Source: JACDAN01 sp035776735 (lineage in GTDB: Bacteria; Actinomycetota; Thermoleophilia; Gaiellales; Gaiellaceae). From it: 22,900 nt of DNA. Positions 7,415 to 14,494 of the stretch are shown here, piece after piece. The notes beneath the pieces were generated by a model. The model did not search any database and was not told the DNA's origin. It was given only the letters and a program-made list of their open reading frames with translations. Location of the stretch: contig DASSSO010000207.1 of the NCBI GenBank assembly GCA_035776735.1, positions 1-22,900 of the forward strand, written 5' to 3'. Position 1 is the stretch's first letter. Each line of letters opens with the position of its first letter. The position numbers were made by a program, and so were the translations under genes.

Positions 7415-8882
7415 GAACCCGCTGCTCGAGGGGCTCGAGGTCCGCCGGCGGCCCGATCCCTGCGTGCTGACGATCTTCGGCGCCTCCGGCGATCTCACCC
7501 GCCGGAAGATCTTCCCGGCGCTCTACGCGCTCGCCTTCCGCGAGCTCCTCCCCGAGCAGTTCGCGATCCTCGGCGTCGCCCGCACCGAGATGCCGACCGA
7601 GCAGTTCGTCGCCGCCATGGAGGAGGGGGTGCGCGAGTTCGCCCGCGACGAGTTCCGCTCCGAGGTCTGGGAGCCGCTCGCGGAGCGCACCCGCTACGCC
7701 TCGACCGAGTTCGCGGACGAGCACGGAGAGGATCGGGTCGCCGCGACCCTCGGCGAGCTCGACGAGAAGTTCGGCACCGGCGGGAACCGGGTCTACTACC
7801 TCGCGATCCCGCCCGCCGCGATGCCCGAGCTCGTCGAGGAGATCGGCGAGCGTCGGACGACGACCGGCTGGAGGCGCCTGATCGTCGAGAAGCCCTTCGG
7901 CCACGACCTGCAGTCCGCCCGCGAGCTGAACGAGCTCCTCGGCCGGTCCTTCACTGAGGACGAGGTGTTCCGGATCGACCACTACCTCGGCAAGGACACC
8001 GTCCAGAACCTGCTCGCGTTGCGGTTCGCGAACGGGATCTTCGAGCCGGTCTGGAACCGGCAGTTCATCGACCACGTCCAGATCACCGTGGCCGAGTCGA
8101 TCGGGATCGAGAACCGGGCCGCGTTCTACGAACGGGCGGGCGCGATCCGCGACGTCTTCCAGAACCACCTGCTCCAGCTCGTCGCGCTGACGGCGATGGA
8201 GCCGCCCGCCGACTTCTCCGCGGACTCGGTCCGCAACGAGAAGCTGAAGGTGCTGAGGGCGCTCGCGCCTCCGGACCACGAGGACGTCGTTCGCGGGCAG
8301 TACGGGCCGGGGCACGTCGAGGGCATGCAGGTGCCGGGCTACCGCGAGGAGGAGGGCGTCGCGCCGGACTCCACGACCGAGACCCTCGTGGCGGCAAAGC
8401 TGCGCGTGGACAACTGGCGCTGGGCGGGGACGCCGTTCTACGTCCGCACAGGCAAGCGTCTGCCGCGCCGCGAGACGACGATCGCGATCCAGTTCCAGAG
8501 CGTTCCGCACGCGCTCTTCGAGGACGCCACGGAGCTGCGGCCGAACCTGCTGATCGTGCACATCCAGCCGAACGAGGGCGTCTCGCTGGCGATCGGCGCC
8601 AAGGTCCCGGGCGAGGGGATGCAAGTCCGCACGGTGCATATGGACTTCCTCTACGGCGGGTCCTTCCGCATGGGCCTGCCCGAGGCCTACGAGCGCCTGC
8701 TTCTCGACGCGATGCTCGGCGACGCCACGCTCTTCACGCGCTCCGACGAGATCGAGGAGCAGTGGGCGCTCGTGGACGCGATCATCGGGTTCTGGCAGCG
8801 CGACCGGCCGTCGTTTCCGAACTACCCGGCCGGGACCTGGGGGCCGAAGGCGGCGCAGGAGCTCGTCGAGTGGCACCGGTAG
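7386..8882 (+). CDS. zwf: Glucose-6-phosphate 1-dehydrogenase
   Basis: Oxidises glucose 6-phosphate to 6-phosphogluconolactone and commits carbon to the oxidative pentose phosphate pathway. 498 aa, normal length. Motifs: cofactor loop GASGDLTRRK (32-41), VEKPFG with Lys169, RIDHYLGK with Asp198-His199 (substrate and catalytic dyad), and FQNHLLQL with His261. VRTGKRLP and the C-terminal GTWGPKAAQELVEWHR are also typical. GTG at 7386 lies inside the end of gnd and gives a short N-terminal tail before the Rossmann fold; no later start precedes the cofactor loop sensibly. It ends 13 nt into opcA, its activator partner. Confidence 0.96.
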   Translation: MDTQSVTPTENPLLEGLEVRRRPDPCVLTIFGASGDLTRRKIFPALYALAFRELLPEQFAILGVARTEMPTEQFVAAMEEGVREFARDEFRSEVWEPLAERTRYASTEFADEHGEDRVAATLGELDEKFGTGGNRVYYLAIPPAAMPELVEEIGERRTTTGWRRLIVEKPFGHDLQSARELNELLGRSFTEDEVFRIDHYLGKDTVQNLLALRFANGIFEPVWNRQFIDHVQITVAESIGIENRAAFYERAGAIRDVFQNHLLQLVALTAMEPPADFSADSVRNEKLKVLRALAPPDHEDVVRGQYGPGHVEGMQVPGYREEEGVAPDSTTETLVAAKLRVDNWRWAGTPFYVRTGKRLPRRETTIAIQFQSVPHALFEDATELRPNLLIVHIQPNEGVSLAIGAKVPGEGMQVRTVHMDFLYGGSFRMGLPEAYERLLLDAMLGDATLFTRSDEIEEQWALVDAIIGFWQRDRPSFPNYPAGTWGPKAAQELVEWHR

Positions 8883-9703
8883 CCCACCTCGAGGAGTGGA
8901 CCGACGACTGCGCCTCGGTCGTGGAGATCGAGGCCGCGCTCGTCGACCTTCGCTACCGGCACGCGCACGCCGGCGAGCCGGACCTGCGCACGAGTGTGCT
9001 GACGCACATCGCCTGGGTGCCGCCGGAGTGGCAGGAGGCGGCGACCGAGACTCTGGCGGGCCTCGGCGAGCGGCACCCGTCCCGGACGCTCCTCCTCTTT
9101 CCGCAGCCCGACACCGGCGGCGAGGTCCACGCCCGGGTCCTCCTCGAGTGCTACGACCTGCCGGCCCTCGAGCGGCACCTGTGCAGCGAGGTGGTCGAGC
9201 TCAGGCTGCGGGGGATCCGAGCGGAGGCGCCCGCGAGCATCGTCGTGCCGCTGCTGCTGCCCGATCTCCCGGTCTTCCTGCGCTGGCGCGGCCGTCCCGA
9301 CTTCGGCTCGGACGTGTTCGGGCAAATGACCGGGATCGTCGACCGGGTCGTCGTCGACTCTTCCGAGTGGCCCGAGGTCCCGGACGCCTACCGCGAGCTC
9401 GCGCACCTCTTCGAGCGGGTCGTCGTCTCCGACATCGCCTGGCGGCGGACGTTGCCCTGGCGGCGGGCGCTCGCCCGCGTCTACCCGGAGCTCCCGGACC
9501 GCCTGGTCGGGCCGCCGGCGGAGACGGCGCTCGTCGCCGGCTGGCTCCGTTCCCGCGCCGGGGTTGAGGTCGACGTCGAGCGCGCCGACCAGCTGCCCGT
9601 CGGGGAGGATCGGGATCCGAGCGACCTGCTCTCGGACGAGCTCGACGTCTTCGTGCGCGACCCTGTCTACGAGGCGGCCGTCAAGAGCGCGGGTCGTCCC
9701 TGA
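8870..9703 (+). CDS. opcA: Glucose-6-phosphate dehydrogenase assembly protein OpcA
   Basis: Actinobacterial/cyanobacterial partner needed for assembly or full activity of Zwf; not itself a dehydrogenase. 277 aa, slightly shorter than the usual 300 or so. Recognisable segments: SVLTHIAWVP (39-48), HPSRTLLLFP near residues 65-74, ECYDLP, SIVVPLLLPDLPVFLRW in the middle, and DRVVVDSSEWPE, in the family order. GTG at 8870 overlaps the zwf stop by 13 nt. It is the last gene of the rpiB operon, and its 3' end overlaps the convergent small gene by 23 nt. In many actinobacteria opcA is followed by pgl; here it is not. Confidence 0.92.
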   Translation: MAPVAHLEEWTDDCASVVEIEAALVDLRYRHAHAGEPDLRTSVLTHIAWVPPEWQEAATETLAGLGERHPSRTLLLFPQPDTGGEVHARVLLECYDLPALERHLCSEVVELRLRGIRAEAPASIVVPLLLPDLPVFLRWRGRPDFGSDVFGQMTGIVDRVVVDSSEWPEVPDAYRELAHLFERVVVSDIAWRRTLPWRRALARVYPELPDRLVGPPAETALVAGWLRSRAGVEVDVERADQLPVGEDRDPSDLLSDELDVFVRDPVYEAAVKSAGRP

Positions 9704-10013
9704 TCGCGATTCCGGCGGGCCCGCCCGGGAGCTTCTCGACGATCAGGTAGCCGTCGCGCTCGTCGATCACGCGCTCGAAGTCGAGCTCCTCGTGCCCCGG
9801 AAGGAGCACGAACCACTTGGGGTCCGAGCGAACGCGCTCGTACTCGCTCAGGGGGAGCTCCATGCGGTCGGTGCAGGACGTGTCGGCGCACTCGCAGACG
9901 AACTCCGCCACCTCGCCGACGAGGCTCAGGCCCTCGCCGAGCTCGCGGAGGCGCTCGTTGACCTCGCGGAAGATGACCTCGTTCCGGCCGACCCGCTTCC
10001 CCCTCTGGTCCAC
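9681..10013 (-). CDS. Small conserved protein with a CxCx4C cluster, function unknown
   Basis: 110 aa, soluble, no signal peptide or membrane helix. An N-terminal helix (RNEVIFREVNERLRELG) is followed by FVCECADTSCTDRMELP, with Cys40, Cys42 and Cys47. Then come SEYERVRSDPKWFVLLPGHE with His74 and a terminal strand GYLIVEK. The C-x-C-x4-C set plus a His could bind zinc (inference). I have an impression of similar small proteins in other actinobacteria but know of no assigned function. GTG at 10013 is chosen because a CATAAT sits 6 nt upstream and the frame above it has no conserved-looking residues. Its last 23 nt overlap the end of opcA in convergent orientation. Confidence 0.75.
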   Translation of the reverse strand: MDQRGKRVGRNEVIFREVNERLRELGEGLSLVGEVAEFVCECADTSCTDRMELPLSEYERVRSDPKWFVLLPGHEELDFERVIDERDGYLIVEKLPGGPAGIAIRDDPRS

Positions 10014-10025
10014 GGGCCGATTATG
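10014..10025 (-). promoter_or_regulatory. -10 element, leaderless start of the CxCx4C protein gene
   Basis: On the minus strand CATAAT (bases 10025-10020) is followed by six bases and then the GTG start at 10013, so transcription would begin at or next to the start codon. There is no Shine-Dalgarno. The hexamer lies just past the stop codon of the upstream gene, whose TAG is at 10039-10037. Confidence 0.5.
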
Positions 10026-10036
10026 GCGCGGCGCCG

Positions 10037-11680
10037 CTAGCGGCGGACGATCCGGAAGCGCGGCCCGGCGACGCGAAGCCGGACCGGCTTCGACCAGGTC
10101 ATCTCGGGCTTCTTCGGCAGCGAGTGGTTCAGGCCGCGGACGCGGTAGTACCAGACGCCCTTCGCGATGGGCAGCACCGTCGCCGTCGCCGGGGTCGTCA
10201 GCGAGCCGACCGTCTGCCACGGGTTACCGCGTCTGCTCCATTGGATCTCGTACTCGTGCGCGTTCCAGACGGGCTCCCAGGCGACGATCGGCGTGCCGTA
10301 GAACGGCCGGCGAACGCGCGACGCGGAGAGGAGCCGGCCGTTCGGCGAGAGCCCCGAGATGTACGGCGCCTTGTCGCCGAGCCTGGGTGCGCTCGACTGC
10401 TTTCCGAACCGGACGGCGCCCGAGGAGCGACAAGCGTCCTCGGCGATCTCGACCTCGCGGTACTCGAGCTTGTCCGGGTCGTTCCGGGACGGCACCGGAG
10501 TCACCGGGATGACCTGCCAGTAGTAGCCGCCGCGCGGCCAGGCCGTGTCCCAGAGGTCGATCTTCGGAACCGAGGACTGGCCGGGTGGCGCGGTGCCGCC
10601 GGCCTCGTCGGCCGAGACGAACTTCTCGCCGTTCGGCGTCAGCACCTCGGCGCCGGGCCCGTACGCCGGCCAGTCGTTGGCGGCCGACGCCAGCTCTCCG
10701 GCCGTGCCGGGGAGCTTGATCGCAGAGCCGACGCGCGGCGCCCAGGCCGGGCTGCCGACGACGCTGCTCGAGTAGACGCGGTTGACGCAGTCCACGTCGG
10801 TGAACACGGCCACGCGGAAGAGGTCGAAGCTGGAGCCGCCCCGCGTGTCCCCGTGCCAGAGGAATCCCGGAGTGAGCTCGTGGGCGGTCGGGCTCGGAGC
10901 CGCTGCGGGGCTCACGACGGAGCCGGAGGCTGTCCCGAACGTGGAGAGCAGCCCCGGAAGCGTCGGCGGGTTGAGGTTGACGAAGACGTCGCTCCAGGGG
11001 CCGTAGCTGACCGCGGGGAGGCCGTTCGGGATGTCCCCGTAGAGGCGCCGGACGGCGCGCACGCGCCAGTCGACGCTGGCCATCCAGGGCATCGTGCGGT
11101 GGAACGTGTAGTAGTCACGCTGGTCGGCGACGTTCGTCGTCGTCAGGAAGGTGGACCGCGCGCCGCGGAGCCAGACCTCGTACATCGTCGCGCCCTCGAC
11201 CGGCGTCCAGCGGATCAGCCCGGGGTACTGCGGGTTCATCGGCACAGGCTTCGCCGGCCAGCGCATGTTGAAGCCGTACGGCCTGCTCCAGCGCCCGGCG
11301 CGTCCGCGCGAGTCGATCGCGCGGACGCGTGCGTAGAGGGAGTACGGGTTCCCGGTGATCCACGGGAGGGAGACGGGAACGGACGTCGCGGGTGTCTTGA
11401 TCGGCGCGTCCAGGCTCTCGCTCGACCAGATCACCGCGCCGTCGTCGCCGACCTCGCTCGTCGAGAGCTCGAACTCGTACCGCTTGGCGCCGGCGACCGG
11501 GCGCCACGCGAATGCGGGCGTTCGGGGGAAGGTGTGCCGGTGGAGGCTCGCACGCTCGTCGGCGCGGAGCATGAAGCCGCGCAGCTGCTTGGGGCCGGGG
11601 AGGAGCTTCGCACCCTGCGCCGGAGACGCGAAGGCGAGCAGCGCAATCGCGCAGACGAAGGCAAGGCGAACCGCAGGCAT
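10037..11680 (-). CDS. Secreted protein with repeated fibronectin-type-III-like domains
   Basis: 547 aa. The N-terminus MPAVRLAFVCAIALLAFASPAQGA is a clear Sec signal peptide with an A-x-A-like cleavage site; no lipobox and no other membrane segment. At least three, probably four, beta-sandwich repeats share a pattern of W-x-P-V-x-x-A-x-x-Y-x-[FVI] followed by a YxxRVRA-type strand and a final WS. They lie near residues 50-135 (FAWRPVAGAKRYEFEL), 150-235 (IRWTPVEGATMYEVWL), 270-410 (degenerate, ending GGYYWQVIPV) and 460-535 (VAWEPVWNAHEYEIQW). FnIII folds suggest an extracellular adhesion or scaffold role; no catalytic motif is seen. ATG 11680 gives the best signal peptide; a TTG at 11686 would add two residues. 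No Shine-Dalgarno is evident. Confidence 0.8.
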   Translation of the reverse strand: MPAVRLAFVCAIALLAFASPAQGAKLLPGPKQLRGFMLRADERASLHRHTFPRTPAFAWRPVAGAKRYEFELSTSEVGDDGAVIWSSESLDAPIKTPATSVPVSLPWITGNPYSLYARVRAIDSRGRAGRWSRPYGFNMRWPAKPVPMNPQYPGLIRWTPVEGATMYEVWLRGARSTFLTTTNVADQRDYYTFHRTMPWMASVDWRVRAVRRLYGDIPNGLPAVSYGPWSDVFVNLNPPTLPGLLSTFGTASGSVVSPAAAPSPTAHELTPGFLWHGDTRGGSSFDLFRVAVFTDVDCVNRVYSSSVVGSPAWAPRVGSAIKLPGTAGELASAANDWPAYGPGAEVLTPNGEKFVSADEAGGTAPPGQSSVPKIDLWDTAWPRGGYYWQVIPVTPVPSRNDPDKLEYREVEIAEDACRSSGAVRFGKQSSAPRLGDKAPYISGLSPNGRLLSASRVRRPFYGTPIVAWEPVWNAHEYEIQWSRRGNPWQTVGSLTTPATATVLPIAKGVWYYRVRGLNHSLPKKPEMTWSKPVRLRVAGPRFRIVRR

Positions 11681-11717
11681 GGCCAAGAGGGTTGTCGGCA
11701 GGCTCGCGAGTTCAGGC

Positions 11718-11737
11718 CGTCCCTCGAACGAGGGACG
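11718..11737. repeat. Inverted repeat, 9-bp arms with 2-nt loop
   Basis: CGTCCCTCG, AA, CGAGGGACG is a perfect 9-bp inverted repeat in the 111 bp between the amidase stop (11792) and the start of the secreted FnIII protein (11680), both on the minus strand. There is no U-rich run after it on either strand, so it is not a classical intrinsic terminator. It could be a dimeric regulator's operator for the downstream gene or a transcript-end hairpin. Confidence 0.5.
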
Positions 11738-11791
11738 CCCTCTGCCGCCCTCGGCTGCGGGATGCTACGCGGCCGGCGCTTGTCCGTGCAG

Positions 11792-12988
11792 TCAGGCACT
11801 GTCCTGCGCGCCGGCCGCTTGCCTCCCTTCCCGAGGACGGTTCAGCGCGCCGAGGGAAACTTCGAGCGCCTCGCCGGCGGCGAGGACGAGCGCGTCGTCG
11901 CCCGGGCGCCCGACGAGCTGGAGCGACGCGGGCAACCCGTCCTCGGCAGGCCCGGCAGGAAGCGCGAGCGCGGGCCAGCCGAGGGCGTTGAACGGGTACG
12001 TGAGCCGGATCAGCTCGTCGCGGACGGTCAGCTCGTCCTCGGGCAGGGGCGGTGCGACGAACGCGAGCGTGGGCGTGAGCAGGAGGTCGAGGTCGCCGAG
12101 CGCCCGGCCGGCGGCCTCGCGGTAGTCCTCCCTCCGCCGCGCCGCCTCGGCCGCCTCTGCGTCGGTGACGGCGAGGCACAGCTCGAGCTTCGCGCGCACG
12201 TTCGAGCCGTAGGCGTCCGCGCTCTCGGCGAAGAGGTCGCGGTGGACGTCGGCCACCTCGCGCATGAAGGCCGCAGCGATCCCTTCGACGAGTGGCAGGT
12301 CGACGGGTCGCGCGCCAGGGAAGAGCGCGGCCGTTTCTTCGAGTCGCGTCCGTACGAGCGGATCGCACCGGTCGAGCCACGCGACTCCGACGCGGAGATC
12401 CGCGAGGGTCGGGGCGCCGGTGCGGTTGAAGCCCCCGGCGAGCGCCTCCATCATCGCCGCGCAGTCTGCGACCGAGCGTGCCATGGGTCCCGCGTGGTCG
12501 AACGTAGGAGCGAGAGGGAAGCACCCGGCGAGCGGCACGAGCCCGTACGTGGGCTTGAAGCCCACGACGCCGCAGCAGGCCGCCGGAATCCGGATCGAGC
12601 CGCCGGAGTCGGTGCCCAGCGCGGCGTCGGCGAGCCCGGCGGCGAGCGCCGCGGCCGACCCGCCGCTCGAGCCGCCGGCGATCCGGCCGGATGCGATCGG
12701 GTTCGGAACCGTTCCGAAGTGGGGGTTCTGGGAGGTGACGCCGTAGGCGAACTCGTGGAGGTTCGTCTTGCCGACGTTCGTGTAGCCGGCGCGCTCGAGG
12801 CGGAGGACCGCCTCCGCGGTCCGGTCCGGCACGTGGTCGGCGAAGAGGATCGACCCGTAGGTGGTCGTCAGCCCGGCGGTGTCGAGGAGGTCCTTGACGG
12901 CGAGGGGGATGCCACCCGTCGGGATCGGATCGGGCCGGGCCAGCCAGATGCCCGGCAGTGCGTCATTCGGCTCGGCTTCGGCACGCAT
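11792..12988 (-). CDS. Amidase-signature family hydrolase
   Basis: 398 aa serine hydrolase of the AS family, which cleaves carboxamide C-N bonds. The full Ser-cisSer-Lys triad is visible: Lys32 in LAVKDLLD, Ser107 in AGGSSGGS, and nucleophile Ser131 in DSGGSIR. The 75- and 24-residue spacings match FAAH and GatA. TNLHEFAYGVTSQNPHFG and GFKPTYGLVP are also typical. At 398 aa it is shorter than GatA (about 480), and no gatB or gatC is nearby, so a stand-alone amidase of unknown substrate is more likely than the tRNA amidotransferase subunit. ATG at 12988 is preceded by GAGAAT and seven bases with no Shine-Dalgarno, resembling the other leaderless starts here. Confidence 0.9.
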   Translation of the reverse strand: MRAEAEPNDALPGIWLARPDPIPTGGIPLAVKDLLDTAGLTTTYGSILFADHVPDRTAEAVLRLERAGYTNVGKTNLHEFAYGVTSQNPHFGTVPNPIASGRIAGGSSGGSAAALAAGLADAALGTDSGGSIRIPAACCGVVGFKPTYGLVPLAGCFPLAPTFDHAGPMARSVADCAAMMEALAGGFNRTGAPTLADLRVGVAWLDRCDPLVRTRLEETAALFPGARPVDLPLVEGIAAAFMREVADVHRDLFAESADAYGSNVRAKLELCLAVTDAEAAEAARRREDYREAAGRALGDLDLLLTPTLAFVAPPLPEDELTVRDELIRLTYPFNALGWPALALPAGPAEDGLPASLQLVGRPGDDALVLAAGEALEVSLGALNRPREGRQAAGAQDSA

Positions 12989-13001
12989 GCGCGCGATTCT
13001 C
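12989..13001 (-). promoter_or_regulatory. Possible -10 element of the amidase gene
   Basis: Minus-strand GAGAAT (13001-12996) lies seven bases before the ATG at 12988. It keeps the A2 and T6 of the -10 consensus but lacks T1. The support is mainly positional, since it has the same spacing as better -10 boxes elsewhere in the window. Confidence 0.25.
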
Positions 13002-13033
13002 GCGGCTAGCGTTCCTGCCGGGTCGAGCGGGTC

Positions 13034-13051
13034 CCCCCACCCGGGTGGGGG
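13034..13051. terminator. Perfect 18-bp GC palindrome after the cytochrome oxidase operon
   Basis: CCCCCACCCGGGTGGGGG reads the same on both strands. It lies 6 bp past the last stop of the cta operon (13058) and 45 bp before the amidase start. As RNA it would form a very stable stem but needs loop bases taken from its centre, and no U-tract follows. It is called a terminator because of its place between two transcription units; a protein-binding operator is the alternative. Confidence 0.4.
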
Positions 13052-13057
13052 AAGTTC

Positions 13058-13258
13058 TCAGTCGAGCGCGAGATAGACGAACGCGACGGCCCAGGTGCCT
13101 GCGAACAGCAGCAGCGAGAGGCCGAAGAGCGACCAGCCGAGCGCCGTGTTCTTCCGGGCCAGCCCGCCGTGCGGGTCCTCGGGCTCTACCGGCTCCGCCG
13201 GCTCGGGGACGGCCTCCGCGGGCGGCGGCTCTTCGACGGGCTCGGTCAGGTCGGTCAC
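13058..13258 (-). CDS. 66-aa single-pass membrane protein at the end of the cta operon
   Basis: Not a recognised family. The N-terminal 30 residues are very rich in Pro and Glu (EEPPPAEAVPEPAEPVEPED) and probably disordered. They are followed by a basic RKN and one hydrophobic helix, about residues 40-63 (LGWSLFGLSLLLFAGTWAVA), ending in LALD. GTG at 13258 overlaps the ctaB TGA as GTGA, so translation is probably coupled. By position and topology (cytosolic tail, one helix) it could be an accessory or subunit-IV-like component of the aa3 oxidase or an assembly factor; this is inferred from context only. Confidence 0.75.
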   Translation of the reverse strand: MTDLTEPVEEPPPAEAVPEPAEPVEPEDPHGGLARKNTALGWSLFGLSLLLFAGTWAVAFVYLALD

Positions 13259-14490
13259 AGCACCACCATCGGGTCGACGGCCATGGCCACGAAGAGCAGG
13301 GCCAGGTAGGCGAGGGAGTAGTGGAAGAGCCGTCCGGCCTGCGCAGGCACCGTCGACCGCCGGAGCCGCAACGCCAGCCGGATGAACTGCGCGCCGAGGA
13401 TCACTGCCGCCGCGAGGTAGAGCCAGCCGAACGTTCCCGTCACCGCCGGGAGGAGCGTGAGGCCGACGAGCAGCACCGTGTAGAGCAGCACCTGGCGGGC
13501 GGTCTCCCTGTCGCCGCGGACGACCGGCAGCATCGGGATCCGCGCCGCCTCGTAATCGCGCTTGATCAGCAGCGCCAGCGCCCAGAAGTGCGGCGGCGTC
13601 CAGAAGAAGACGATCAGGAAGAGGAAGACCGCCGGCAGCGCGAGGTTCCCGGTCGCGGCCGCGTACCCGACGAGCGGCGGCACGGCGCCGGCGGCGCCGC
13701 CGATCACGATGTTCTGAGGCGTGGAGCGCTTGAGCCAGCAGGTGTAAACGAGGACGTAGAAGAGGTTCCCGACGAGCGCGAGGCACGCGGTGAGGACGTT
13801 GACCGCCGACGCCAGAAGCACGAACGAGAGCGCCGAGAGGGCCAGCCCGAACTCGAGCGCAAGCTCCGGGCTCACCCGCCCGTCCGCGACCGGCCGCGAG
13901 CTCGTCCGCTTCATCGAGCGGTCCACGTCGCGGTCGAGAAGGTGGTTCAGCGCGCTCGCGCCCCCGCAGGCGAGCGCCAGGCCGACGAGCATCGCCGCGA
14001 ACAGCGCCGGATCGGGCAGCCCCTGCGCTCCCACGAACATGCCCGCCGCGCCGGTCAGGAGGAGCAGCGACATGATCCGGGGCTTCGTCAGCGCGACGTA
14101 GTCGCGCCAGGCCACCCGCCCCGGCCGCTCGCCGCGGTAGAGCTGGGCGGTGGCGACGGCGGTCGCGGCCGCGGCTGCGGCGGCCAGGGAGACGTGCAGG
14201 ACCGGCGACCACCAGCTCGCGACGGCCGCCAGGAAGAGCACGAGAGCCGCGCCCGCAGCCCGGAACACGAGCCCGCCGGCCCACCGGGCGCGCACGACCA
14301 TGACGACCAGCAGCGGCAGAGCCACGAGGACGAGCGCCCGGTGCGCAAGCCCGAGCTCGCCGCTGGCCACCACGAGGGCGACGGCGGCCGTGGCGCCGAG
14401 CCCGCACAGGCGGAGCCAGGGCCCGGCCGCGAAGCGGCCTGTCCGCGTGGCGGACCGGTGGAGGGGGTCTGCGGAAACCGGGAGGTTCAC
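13255..14490 (-). CDS. ctaB: Protoheme IX farnesyltransferase (heme O synthase) with an N-terminal half-CtaA-like domain
   Basis: Farnesylates heme B to heme O in the membrane for the adjacent oxidase. 411 aa versus the usual 280-310. The UbiA-type CtaB part begins near residue 128 (DYVALTKPRIMSLLLLTG), with NHLLDRDVDRSMKRTSSRP (182-200) and YTCWLKRSTPQNIVIGG (249-265) as the two polyprenyl/Mg motifs, then TPPHFWALAL. Residues 1-125 add about four hydrophobic helices with His50 in an AHR motif and His99 in LHVSLA. This is the HR...LH layout of one four-helix half of heme A synthase (COX15/CtaA). GTG at 14490 lies 4 bp after ctaD and has GAGGAG eight bases upstream. Loss or divergence of CtaA activity is possible, because the usual ExxHR glutamate is not at that spacing (Glu45 is five residues before His50). 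Confidence 0.9.
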   Translation of the reverse strand: MNLPVSADPLHRSATRTGRFAAGPWLRLCGLGATAAVALVVASGELGLAHRALVLVALPLLVVMVVRARWAGGLVFRAAGAALVLFLAAVASWWSPVLHVSLAAAAAAATAVATAQLYRGERPGRVAWRDYVALTKPRIMSLLLLTGAAGMFVGAQGLPDPALFAAMLVGLALACGGASALNHLLDRDVDRSMKRTSSRPVADGRVSPELALEFGLALSALSFVLLASAVNVLTACLALVGNLFYVLVYTCWLKRSTPQNIVIGGAAGAVPPLVGYAAATGNLALPAVFLFLIVFFWTPPHFWALALLIKRDYEAARIPMLPVVRGDRETARQVLLYTVLLVGLTLLPAVTGTFGWLYLAAAVILGAQFIRLALRLRRSTVPAQAGRLFHYSLAYLALLFVAMAVDPMVVL

Positions 14491-14494
14491 CCGG

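Noticed and set aside
11792..12988. Amidase as GatA of the Glu-tRNA(Gln) amidotransferase
   Set aside because: The triad fits, but the protein is about 80 residues short and no gatB or gatC is adjacent; kept as a generic amidase.
10124..13009. 961-codon open frame on the + strand across the secreted FnIII protein and the amidase
   Set aside because: Its translation is Arg/Gly/Asp/Glu-rich low-complexity sequence with no domain, and it runs antisense to two well-supported genes. It is a by-product of high GC in the third codon position.
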